A stretch of 64,000 bases of DNA from Bradyrhizobium sp. ORS 278 (GTDB taxonomy: Bacteria > Pseudomonadota > Alphaproteobacteria > Rhizobiales > Xanthobacteraceae): assembly GCF_000026145.1 (NCBI RefSeq), contig NC_009445.1, positions 1,550,001 to 1,614,000 on the forward strand, read 5' to 3'. Within the stretch, counting starts at the first letter, position 1, and the number at the start of each line of letters is the position of its first letter. This document shows positions 9,081-16,443 of the stretch, piece by piece. The translations under genes were made by a program, and so were the position numbers. A model generated the notes under the pieces. It was given only the letters and a program-made list of their open reading frames with translations, was not told the DNA's origin and searched no databases.

Positions 9081-9596
9081 ATGCACAGCGAATTGAACCG
9101 GCTGATATCGGCGCTGCAGGAGTTCTATGCGCGCGAGCGCTTCATCCTGGATCGCGATCTCGGTGAGCGCGCCCTGACGCACCGGCTCTCGGTGCATCTG
9201 GAGCGCAATTTCCTCGGCTGGGACGTCGATTGCGACTATAACCGGCTCGGCGACCGCGCCATGCTGCTGCCGCGCGGCTCGATCGTCTCGACAGATGATG
9301 AGCTGGCGAAGTCCGTCTATCCCGACATCGTCGTGCACAAGCGCGCCGTGCCCGACAACCTTCTGGCCATCGAGGTCCGCAAGGCGACCAACCATCAGCC
9401 GCTCGCGCATGACCGTCACAAGCTGATGGCGCTGACCGACCCGCATCTGTGGTTTGCTTATTGGATCGGCGTCCTTGTGATCCTCGATCGCAGGAGCGTC
9501 ATCACGCCGGAGGTCTATGTCGGCGCAAGGATCGACCCGGCATTGTCGGCGTGGTTTGCGGGGCGATTGCAGCCGATGGGGCTGTCCAACGCCTGA
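9081..9596 (+). CDS. Hypothetical protein with PD-(D/E)XK nuclease-like core
   Basis: A 171-residue soluble protein of unknown function. The middle reads VYPDIVVHKR followed by NLLAIEVRKATN, which has the spacing of a PD-(D/E)XK nuclease core (Asp on one strand, Glu-x-Lys on the next). Here the usual lysine of ExK is arginine (EVR), so catalysis is doubtful. The N-terminal half is helical and basic. The ATG at 9081 is chosen; an in-frame TTG at 9063 is possible, and neither has a strong ribosome-binding site. It appears to be a single-gene unit. It could be a degenerate nuclease or a DNA-binding relic (inference). Confidence 0.6.
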   Translation: MHSELNRLISALQEFYARERFILDRDLGERALTHRLSVHLERNFLGWDVDCDYNRLGDRAMLLPRGSIVSTDDELAKSVYPDIVVHKRAVPDNLLAIEVRKATNHQPLAHDRHKLMALTDPHLWFAYWIGVLVILDRRSVITPEVYVGARIDPALSAWFAGRLQPMGLSNA

Positions 9597-9801
9597 GGGT
9601 TGCAGTTCGTTCGCTGGCGACCAGAAATTGCGGCCGGATTCGGGCGTCATAGTGCCGCGATGGAACCCGGCTGCTGGCAGTCATCCGGCCGCTCGATGCA
9701 AGCGTATGGTCCTGGATGAGGCGACCCGCGCTTTCCTGCGATGGCTGCAAAGCGCGGCATCGGTCCGGTCGGAAGCCGCGCGAGATCGACGCTCGCGCGA
9801 A

Positions 9802-9821
9802 GCCGCCCCGAGAGGGGCGGC
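9802..9821. terminator. Perfect 8-bp GC hairpin with GAGA loop
   Basis: GCCGCCCC and GGGGCGGC flank a GAGA loop (GNRA type). The hairpin lies 16 bases past the stop of the minus-strand 66-residue exported protein gene. There is no U-run, so it is a stability or pause hairpin rather than a classic intrinsic terminator. Confidence 0.45.
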
Positions 9822-9836
9822 CGGCGCGAACGCCTG

Positions 9837-10037
9837 TTACTTCGACATGCCGTCGCCCGACGACGGCTTCTTGGCCGACTTCTTCTTCGTCTTGCTCATC
9901 TTCATGTCGTCGCCCCCGCTCATGGCATCGCCGCTCTTCGCCGACTGGCCGGTGGTCATTGGCTTGTCGGTGGACTGGGCAAGAGCGGCCGACGAGACGA
10001 ACGCGAGGGCGGCGGTGGCGATGATCAGTTTACGCAT
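9837..10037 (-). CDS. Small exported Lys/Met/Ser-rich protein
   Basis: A 66-residue protein beginning MRKLIIATAALAFVSSAALA, a clear signal peptide. The mature part is short, low in complexity and rich in Gly, Ser, Met and Lys (GGDDMKMSKTKKKSAKK). GGAGG sits about 10 bases before the ATG, which fixes this start. Similar small exported proteins are common in Bradyrhizobium, but their role is unknown. The methionine/lysine composition might suit metal or polyanion binding; that is speculation. Confidence 0.65.
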   Translation of the reverse strand: MRKLIIATAALAFVSSAALAQSTDKPMTTGQSAKSGDAMSGGDDMKMSKTKKKSAKKPSSGDGMSK

Positions 10038-10407
10038 GCGGAAAACCTCCGTGGGTTGGAAACGCGCGGACCATAGGCGGATTCGATCCGCGGCGATCTG
10101 ACGCATGAATCAGGAAAACGTGAGAGCGGCGCCCTGCAAAAGCCGCGTTGTCCTTTCGCCGCGGCCGAGGCTGCGCAGCTTTCGTGGCAATGCCCGCGGC
10201 GCAGAGCGCCATGCGAAACCGCCGGGGTCGTGGCGAAGCGTCGGCGTGGCCGTATCGTGACGGCTCGGCGACCAGGATATGATCTCCATGTCTTCGAGAC
10301 GCGTCGTCAGGACGTAACCCGCGCGGCGCTGAGGCTTCGCAATCAGACACGACATCACCACCCTCGGCGAAAGAGCCCAGGTGGGAATCACCGCAACGCG
10401 CGCCGCG
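10038..10407. other. Intergenic stretch without a recognisable gene
   Basis: About 370 bases between the small exported protein gene and the cytochrome c gene. Open frames exist on the minus strand, but they lack a ribosome-binding site, a signal peptide or any family motif. Their composition is that of chance frames in GC-rich DNA. A decayed gene cannot be excluded. Confidence 0.5.
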
Positions 10408-10779
10408 CTATTTCAGCGTTGATAGGAAGGCAACGACGTCCGCGCGTTCCTTCGCGTCAGCGAGTCCCTTGAAGTACATCTTGACGCCGTGAACGTCGCC
10501 GCGCGGATCGGCGATATAGGCGTCCAACGCCGCAGCCGTCCAAGGCGTCTTGTTGTTCTTCATGCTTTCGGAGTACGCGTAGTCCGGCACAGCCGCCGGC
10601 TGCCGTCCGACGACGTTCCAAAGGCTCGGACCCACCTTGTTGATGCCGATCTCGGGCGAGTGGCAGTTCTGGCAGATGCGCTGGAAGATGCTTTTGCCCG
10701 CGGCCGGGTCGCCGTCGAGCGCTCTGGCGTCCGATGCGATGGTCGCAAATGCGACGATGAGAACGATGCGTCGGAGCAT
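10408..10779 (-). CDS. Class I cytochrome c, periplasmic
   Basis: A 123-residue protein with a signal peptide (cleavage near DARA, residue 18). The haem attachment site is CQNCH. The mitochondrial-type segment GPSLWNVVGR is present, and GVKMYFKG supplies the axial methionine. It fits a single-haem soluble cytochrome c of the c2/c550 type. The ATG at 10779 has GGGGGA upstream. It is divergent from the NosP-like gene and sits at the edge of a PQQ-dehydrogenase island, so it may carry electrons from that enzyme to the terminal oxidase. That link is inferred from position only. Confidence 0.88.
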   Translation of the reverse strand: MLRRIVLIVAFATIASDARALDGDPAAGKSIFQRICQNCHSPEIGINKVGPSLWNVVGRQPAAVPDYAYSESMKNNKTPWTAAALDAYIADPRGDVHGVKMYFKGLADAKERADVVAFLSTLK

Positions 10780-10870
10780 GCTATCCCCCATTTTGGACGC
10801 GCAGGCGGGGCTCGCCACCGTGCCGTCAGCCAACCTCGGACATCATCGGGCCGGAGCAGGGCTCCCGTCC

Positions 10871-10884
10871 TTGTCTTGGATCAA
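10871..10884. promoter_or_regulatory. FNR/FixK-like palindrome between divergent genes
   Basis: TTGT-N6-TCAA, close to the TTGA/C-N6-T/GCAA core bound by FNR-family regulators (FixK, NnrR). It lies between the cytochrome c gene (start 10779) and the NosP-like gene (start 10973). One base departs from the core, so this is a candidate only. Confidence 0.35.
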
Positions 10885-10972
10885 GTCACGCGGTTGCCGT
10901 TGCGGATCAAATCGCCTAATCTTCTAAAAAAACGAATGAACAAACGGACGATGTCGTCCGGGGAGGTGCCTG

Positions 10973-12139
10973 GTGGCAGATGCCGAGTCTCGGCCGACGC
11001 GTCCGTGCGGCGTGATCGCCACGAAATCGAAAGCTGCGACGGTCGCGGCCGCGGCGGCGGATATTCGCGGCCAGTTGCCGGCCGATGGACTGGCGATGGT
11101 GCTGATCTTCCTGTCGCCCCACTACGATCCGCAGGCGTTCATCGCCGCAATTACGGCAAGCCTTCCGAACGTTCCGGTGTACGGCTGCACGACGGCGGGC
11201 GAGCTGTCGCCCGATGGCTGGGAGGACAACAGCGTCGTCGCGCTTGCCTTTGCTGCCGACGATTTCACCGTGGTGGCGCAGCCGATTTTCGGCCTTTCGG
11301 GCTTTCGCGTCGATGAGGGCCGCCATCTCGGCAACGAGCTGCGGCAGGATCTGCTCCGTGATGGCGACGGCGAAGGCGTGTTCGGCCTCGTCCTGATCGA
11401 CGGCCTATGCCAGCGGGAAGAGGCGATCATGTCGGCGATCTATGCCTCGCTCGACAACATTCCGCTGGTGGGCGGCTCGGCTGGCGACGGCCTGCGCTTC
11501 GAGCGCACCTGGGTGTTCTATCAGGGCAAGGCCCATACCGATGCCGCGCTGCTGATCCTGATCAGGACCTCGCTGCCGTTCCGGTTGTTCAAGTGCGACA
11601 ATTTCGAGCCGACCTCGACCAAGATGGTCGTGACGGAAGCCGATCTCGAACAGCGCATCGTCAAGCAGCTCAATGCGGAGCCGGCCGCGGAGGAGTATTG
11701 CCGCGCTGTGGGCATTGCCGATTCCGAGCTCGACCCGTTCTTGTTCGCGGCTCATCCGGTGCTGGTGCGCGTCGGCGGCTCGTATTTCGCGCGCTCCATC
11801 CAGCGTGTGAGCCCGGATGGATCGCTGCGCTTCTTCTGCGCAATCGACGAGGGCATGGTGCTGACGGCGGCGCGGTCGCGCAACTCGGTCGCGGCCGCCC
11901 GTGAGATGCTGGCCGAAGTCCGCGACGACCTCGGTGAGGTCTCGATCTTCATCGGCTTCGAATGCATCCTCCGGCGCCTCGACGCCGAGCAGCACCAGTT
12001 CGCGCGCGAGATGTCCGAGCTCTATCGCGACAACCGCATCGTCGGTTTTCATACCTATGGTGAGCAGTACGGCTCGATGCATGTCAATCAGACGCTGACG
12101 GGCGTGGCGATCGGCAGACGCGCCGGAGCGCCGCGATGA
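10973..12139 (+). CDS. FIST-domain protein, NosP-like nitric-oxide/haem sensor candidate
   Basis: A 388-residue soluble protein spanning FIST_N (about 30-215) and FIST_C (about 220-370). Conserved blocks include YGCTTAGELSPDGW, LVGGSAGDGLRF and the ending GFHTYGEQYGSMHVNQTLTG, shared with NosP-type FIST proteins. In Pseudomonas aeruginosa, NosP (PA1975) binds haem and nitric oxide and controls the kinase encoded beside it (NahK). Here the next gene overlaps by four bases (ATGA) and encodes a histidine kinase, the same arrangement. The GTG start follows GGGGAGG closely. Haem binding cannot be read from sequence, so a different small-molecule ligand remains possible. Confidence 0.78.
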   Translation: MADAESRPTRPCGVIATKSKAATVAAAAADIRGQLPADGLAMVLIFLSPHYDPQAFIAAITASLPNVPVYGCTTAGELSPDGWEDNSVVALAFAADDFTVVAQPIFGLSGFRVDEGRHLGNELRQDLLRDGDGEGVFGLVLIDGLCQREEAIMSAIYASLDNIPLVGGSAGDGLRFERTWVFYQGKAHTDAALLILIRTSLPFRLFKCDNFEPTSTKMVVTEADLEQRIVKQLNAEPAAEEYCRAVGIADSELDPFLFAAHPVLVRVGGSYFARSIQRVSPDGSLRFFCAIDEGMVLTAARSRNSVAAAREMLAEVRDDLGEVSIFIGFECILRRLDAEQHQFAREMSELYRDNRIVGFHTYGEQYGSMHVNQTLTGVAIGRRAGAPR

Positions 12140-13485
12140 GTGCGTCCAATTCCGAGGAGCTGCAGCGCGAGGCGGCCAAGCTCAGGAAGATCAACGCCGC
12201 GCTGATGTCCCGGGTCGAACGCTCGATGGACCAGCAATTCAACGCATTCTCGCTGTTCGAGACGGCGATCGCGCTGGATCAGCAGGTCCGAGAGCGGACG
12301 CGGCAGCTGCGCGACGCGCTACATTCGATCGAGACGGCAAATAAGAATCTATATCACGCCAAACAGCAGGCCGAGGCGGCCAGCTCGCTGAAGTCCTCGG
12401 TCCTGATCTCCGTGACGCATGATCTGCTGCAGCCCCTCAATGCGGCGCGGCTGACGCTCTCCACCTTGGCAGACGAGGTTCAATCCGAGCGCGGGGCGAG
12501 CATGCTCGGGCAGGTCGACCGCTCGCTGTCCATGCTGGAGGACCTGCTGCGATCGCTGCTCGACATCGCCAAGCTGGATGCCGGTGCCTTGCGTCCGGAG
12601 ATGCGGCCCATTCTGCTGTCGACCTTATTCGAGCCGTTGGAACGTGAGTTCGCCCCTATCGCGGCAAAACGCGGATTGGCGTTGCGTATCAGTCCGACAT
12701 CGCTCGCCGTGGAATCCGATGCGATGATGCTGCGGCGCATCCTGCAGAACCTCCTGGCCAACGCCTTGCGTTACACCCGTCGCGGCGGGGTCGTAATGGG
12801 ATGTCGCCGCGGCCCGGGACCTGGCCGTGTTCGCATCGAGGTTCGCGACACCGGGCCCGGCATTCCGAAGCCGCAGCAGGAGGCGATCTTTCTTGAATTC
12901 CAGCGCGGTCAGCCGAGCACCGAGGATCAGGCCGGGTTTGGGCTCGGCCTCTCGATCGTCCGGCGTTTCGCCAAGGCGCTGGATCATCAGGTCCGGCTGG
13001 CGTCGCGGATCGACCACGGCTCCACATTCACGCTCGAACTCGACCGCGTCGACGCCGCGGCCGTGCCTCCGGAGCCGCAGCCGGTGGATCAGGTCGACCA
13101 CGAGTATAGCGGGCTCGAAGGCTCCAGGATCCTGCTGATCGAAAACGACGCCGCTGGCGCGGAGGCCATGGTCAGCCTGCTGGAAAAGTGGGGCTGCGAC
13201 GTCGTGGCGACGGTCTCGCTGCATGACGCCTTGCAGCGCCTGAGCACGCTCGGCGCAGTACCGGAAACCATCATCGCGGATCTGCATCTCGATGGCGATG
13301 AAAGCGGACTGGCCGCGATCCGCGACATCCGGCAATTCATCGGCAGCGATGTGCCGGCCATGATCGTCACCGCTGACTATTCGGAGGCCGCCGCGAAGGA
13401 AGCAAGCCTTTTCGGGCTCGAGATCCTGACCAAGCCTGTCAGGCCGGCGGAGCTTCGCGCACTGTTGTCGTTCCTGTTGACGTGA
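12136..13485 (+). CDS. Hybrid sensor histidine kinase, NahK-like
   Basis: A 449-residue cytoplasmic kinase with no membrane segment. An N-terminal coiled coil (about 5-90) precedes the phospho-acceptor helix, with His95 in SVTHDLLQPLNAARL. The ATPase domain has the N box around residue 209 (LLANALRYT), then DTGPGIP and GFGLGLSI. The receiver domain starts near residue 330, with Asp382 as phospho-acceptor and Lys433. Its start codon overlaps the stop of the NosP-like gene, so the two are co-translated. Unlike P. aeruginosa NahK, no PAS domain is visible, so the FIST protein may be its only sensor (inference). The 3' end overlaps the convergent response-regulator gene by 47 bases. Confidence 0.9.
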   Translation: MSASNSEELQREAAKLRKINAALMSRVERSMDQQFNAFSLFETAIALDQQVRERTRQLRDALHSIETANKNLYHAKQQAEAASSLKSSVLISVTHDLLQPLNAARLTLSTLADEVQSERGASMLGQVDRSLSMLEDLLRSLLDIAKLDAGALRPEMRPILLSTLFEPLEREFAPIAAKRGLALRISPTSLAVESDAMMLRRILQNLLANALRYTRRGGVVMGCRRGPGPGRVRIEVRDTGPGIPKPQQEAIFLEFQRGQPSTEDQAGFGLGLSIVRRFAKALDHQVRLASRIDHGSTFTLELDRVDAAAVPPEPQPVDQVDHEYSGLEGSRILLIENDAAGAEAMVSLLEKWGCDVVATVSLHDALQRLSTLGAVPETIIADLHLDGDESGLAAIRDIRQFIGSDVPAMIVTADYSEAAAKEASLFGLEILTKPVRPAELRALLSFLLT

Positions 13486-14179
13486 GCGGAGCGGCGCCGT
13501 CTCTCGGCGCATCGGCCGGACCGCGCGCTTCGCCGATCAGGTTCACGAAGTCGAGCTTCTCCATTTCGATGATGGCCTGGGTCCGGCTCGTGACCTGGAG
13601 CTTTCGCAGGATATCCGAGACATGGACCTTCACCGTGGTCTCGCAGATCCCGAGCTCATAGGCGATCTGCTTGTTCTGCAGCCCGCACCGAATCTGGTCG
13701 AGCACGCGCAACTGCTGAGGTGTCAGGTCGTGAAGTCGTTTCAGCAGATCCTGCGCGGGGAGCCTGGTCCGTCGCGCCTCGGCCGAGCGTGCGCTGCCCG
13801 GAACATGGACGTCACCGCGCAGCACGCTGTTGATCGCGTGGGCCAGTTGCTCTTTGGTGGACGACTTCGAGACGTAGCCGGCTACCCCCAAGGATAGCAC
13901 ATAAGCGACCAGCCGCGGGTCTTGGTGCGCCGACACCACGAGGATCGGTGTCCTTGGCGCTGATTTGCGCAAGCGAATGACGCCAGAGAGGCCGGTGGTG
14001 CCGGGCGTCGAGAGGTCGAGCAGGATCAGGTCGACCCCTGGTGGCGGCGACAGAAGACCGATGGCCGTGTCGATGGACGTCGCTTGGAGCATCTCGGCAT
14101 CGGGCAGCGCTGCGCTGATCGCATTCTCCAGCGCCTCGCGAAACAGCGGATGGTCCTCGATGATCAGCAATCGAGCCAC
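13439..14179 (-). CDS. NarL/LuxR-family response regulator
   Basis: A 246-residue regulator with a receiver domain (LLIIEDHPLFREALENAI at the start; phospho-Asp in LILLDLSTPG; Lys in VSKSS) and a LuxR-type helix-turn-helix (LTPQQLRVLDQIRCGLQNKQ, then TVKVHVSDILRKL). The GTG at 14179 is chosen because it begins exactly at the receiver's first strand and a purine-rich GGGGGGAG lies upstream. The last 47 bases overlap the 3' end of the hybrid-kinase gene on the other strand. It is similar in layout to the next regulator. The two are probably paralogues controlling the PQQ dehydrogenase genes, comparable to Pseudomonas ErbR/AgmR. Confidence 0.88.
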   Translation of the reverse strand: MARLLIIEDHPLFREALENAISAALPDAEMLQATSIDTAIGLLSPPPGVDLILLDLSTPGTTGLSGVIRLRKSAPRTPILVVSAHQDPRLVAYVLSLGVAGYVSKSSTKEQLAHAINSVLRGDVHVPGSARSAEARRTRLPAQDLLKRLHDLTPQQLRVLDQIRCGLQNKQIAYELGICETTVKVHVSDILRKLQVTSRTQAIIEMEKLDFVNLIGEARGPADAPRDGAAPLTSTGTTTVREAPPA

Positions 14180-14393
14180 GTGCCTGCCACTCCCCCCGGG
14201 CTGGATCGAGATCCAGGTTGCAAGTCGCGGACTGACATTCGCTGCGATGTCTGCGCATCGTCTTCGATCGAACGGCAGAGCCAACCCGCCAGCGATAGCG
14301 CTTTGCTGTGGAGCAATCAACGATCACGACGCGGGCGCCGCTGCGATGACCGCCAGGCTTGTCGCTTCTCGCGTTGCAGCAAATACGCGTTGG

Positions 14394-15083
14394 CTATTGC
14401 TGCTTTCTGCGCGGCGCGGGTCGCGAGCTCTGACGGTCGCTCGGCAGGGGCAGCTCGATCTTGCCGGTTTCGATGACGGCCTTGTTGCGGCTGAACAGCC
14501 GGAGCTTTCTCAGCACCTCGGTGATATGCGCCTTGACGGTCGATTCCGCGAGCTGCAGCTCGGCGGCAATGTCCCGGTTCTGATAACCGCGCCTGATCAG
14601 GTCGAGCACGCGGAGCTGCTGCGGTGTCAGCTGCGCCACGCGATCCTGCAGCGCGCGAGACGACCCGTTGCCGTCGCGATCGGCTGCAGGGAGCAAATCC
14701 TTGGGCACGGAGATCGAGCCGCTGAGCACGCGTTCGATCGCGGCCGTCAGCTCGCGTTTCGAGGTCGACTTCGGCAGGTAGCCTGCAGCGCCCAGCGCGA
14801 GCGCTTCGCGCACCACATGCTGGTCTTCCTCACTCGACACGATCGCAACCGGCAACCGCGGATGCGCGGCGCGAAGCCGGAGGAATCCAGAGAAACCGGT
14901 GGCATCGGGGAGCGTCAGGTCCAGGAGCGCCAGATCGATCTCGGATTGCGCCGCGAGAATGTTGAGCGCATCGGCAATCGACAGCGCGTCGAAGATCTGC
15001 GCGTCCGGATGCGCCAACCGCACGGCGTTGCCGAGCGCCTCGCGAAACAGCGGATGATCGTCGATGATCAGGAAGCACGTCAT
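14394..15083 (-). CDS. NarL/LuxR-family response regulator, AgmR/ErbR-like
   Basis: A 229-residue response regulator. The receiver begins MTCFLIIDDHPLFREAL, with the phospho-Asp in LALLDLTLP and Lys in YLPKST. The DNA-binding domain contains LTPQQLRVLDLIRRGYQNRD and STVKAHITEVLRKL. The ATG at 15083 fits the receiver boundary. It lies 68 bases downstream of the binding protein/cytochrome c gene on the same strand, so it is likely part of the PQQ-dehydrogenase transcript. Regulators of this type (ErbR/AgmR) activate PQQ alcohol-dehydrogenase genes in Pseudomonas. That function here is inferred from position and type. Confidence 0.88.
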   Translation of the reverse strand: MTCFLIIDDHPLFREALGNAVRLAHPDAQIFDALSIADALNILAAQSEIDLALLDLTLPDATGFSGFLRLRAAHPRLPVAIVSSEEDQHVVREALALGAAGYLPKSTSKRELTAAIERVLSGSISVPKDLLPAADRDGNGSSRALQDRVAQLTPQQLRVLDLIRRGYQNRDIAAELQLAESTVKAHITEVLRKLRLFSRNKAVIETGKIELPLPSDRQSSRPAPRRKQQ

Positions 15084-15151
15084 GTCCGGCTCTCGATTGT
15101 CACCCGCGCGCTCCGGCCGTCCCGCCAGATCGTGCGGTCCGCCTGCGCTCC

Positions 15152-16357
15152 TCAATTCGCCGTTTCTGAGGACTGCACGGTCAGCAGGAACGCATAGATG
15201 CTCTCGAACTGGTCGTCGGTAAAGACCTCCTTCCAGGCCGGCATGCCCTTGGAGGGACGGCCCTCATGCACCGTGGTCCAGAACTTGTCGCGCATGTCCT
15301 CGCCATAGCGCGTCTGCAGCCGCCGCAGGTCGATGCGACGCTCGGCCTGCACCGCGTCCGGACCGTGACAATGCGCGCAGGTGCCGTTGAAGATCTCCTT
15401 GCCGAGCACCACGACTTCCGCCTTGGGATCGCTCGCGCCGGTTTCCGCAACCGTCGTCACCGTCGCCGCGGCGGTGGATTGCCGCACGATTGGGATGGGA
15501 TTGCCGAGCGCAGCGAGCCGGATCGGAGCAGATGCGGCGCCGAGCTTGATGGGCGGCTCGCTCGGAAGCCCATATTTGGCGGCAAGCTCGGCGATCCGGC
15601 CCTCGAGTTTCGGCAGGGCGGCGTCGATCTGGTCGCGCAGCTCGGTGGAGGTTCGAGCGAAGCCGATCGCGGCATCCCAGGACAGGCCCGCGCCTTCCAC
15701 GGGCTGAACCTGGAAGCGACCGTCATAGGCCGTCTTGTTGAGCCAGCCTGCGACCGGACCCCACACGAATGCGACGTCGGCCTTGCCCTGCGCGAGAGCC
15801 GCCATGCCCTCGTCAGGCGTCAGCACCGTCACCTTCGCGATATCGTCGCGCTCAGCCAGCAGGTTTTGCGGCGTCGTCTGATATTGGACGGCGACACGCT
15901 TGCCGCGGAGGTCGTCGATGCCGCTCAAGGTCAGCGTTTTCAGGCTGACCAGCGCGTAGGCTTCGGTCGTGATCTTTTTCGAGAAGATCACGGCGGGTCC
16001 CATGAAGTCGGAGGACAATGGCAGCCCGATCATCGCATCGCATTGCCGGCCCAGCAGCGTCACGCGCACCGTCCGCTTGCCGAAATAGGACTTGTACCAG
16101 TCGTAGGTCACGGGGCGGCCGATCTGTTGCGACAGGGCTTGCCCGATCTCGAGATAGAATCCCGGCTGCGAAGGAATGTCGCTGGAGAACGGGAGATTGG
16201 TCGGATCGGCGCACAGGCGCAGTGGGTCCGCGTCACCGGCCCATCCGGCCGTCGAGATCAGCAGGGTGGACGCGGCCAGCGCGGCCAGCATCGTCGCGCA
16301 TGCTGACAATCCGCCGCTGGCCCGCCACTTCGAGCCGGTCTGACGATTCGTGCGCAT
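15152..16357 (-). CDS. XoxJ-like periplasmic binding protein fused to cytochrome c
   Basis: A 401-residue exported protein. After a signal peptide (about 1-40, ending near TAGWAG), residues about 45-265 form a family 3 solute-binding domain with the opening LRLCADPTNLPFSSD seen in quinoprotein-dehydrogenase-associated binding proteins (XoxJ/MxaJ). A linker of about 50 residues leads to a C-terminal cytochrome c domain with CAHCH at 327-331, GMPAW supplying the axial methionine, and a closing helix. In methylotrophs, XoxJ and the electron acceptor XoxG are separate proteins; here both functions appear in one chain. GGAGGG precedes the ATG. The PQQ dehydrogenase gene is 86 bases upstream. Confidence 0.88.
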   Translation of the reverse strand: MRTNRQTGSKWRASGGLSACATMLAALAASTLLISTAGWAGDADPLRLCADPTNLPFSSDIPSQPGFYLEIGQALSQQIGRPVTYDWYKSYFGKRTVRVTLLGRQCDAMIGLPLSSDFMGPAVIFSKKITTEAYALVSLKTLTLSGIDDLRGKRVAVQYQTTPQNLLAERDDIAKVTVLTPDEGMAALAQGKADVAFVWGPVAGWLNKTAYDGRFQVQPVEGAGLSWDAAIGFARTSTELRDQIDAALPKLEGRIAELAAKYGLPSEPPIKLGAASAPIRLAALGNPIPIVRQSTAAATVTTVAETGASDPKAEVVVLGKEIFNGTCAHCHGPDAVQAERRIDLRRLQTRYGEDMRDKFWTTVHEGRPSKGMPAWKEVFTDDQFESIYAFLLTVQSSETAN

Positions 16358-16443
16358 CTCGATCCCTCCAGATTGTTATTTGTTTGGTCGACCGGCACGG
16401 TCTTTGCGACCGTGCCGGGCCTTTGTTGCGGACGTCTCAGCGG

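Noticed and set aside
7275..9650. A long antisense open frame of nearly 800 codons over the ThDP enzyme gene
   Set aside because: It has no ribosome-binding site or family motif, mirrors the codon structure of the real gene, and covers two unrelated genes. GC-rich DNA produces such frames by chance.
10110..10391. Minus-strand open frame between the small exported protein and cytochrome c genes
   Set aside because: No ribosome-binding site, no recognisable motif and arginine-rich chance composition; reported instead as a gap without a gene.
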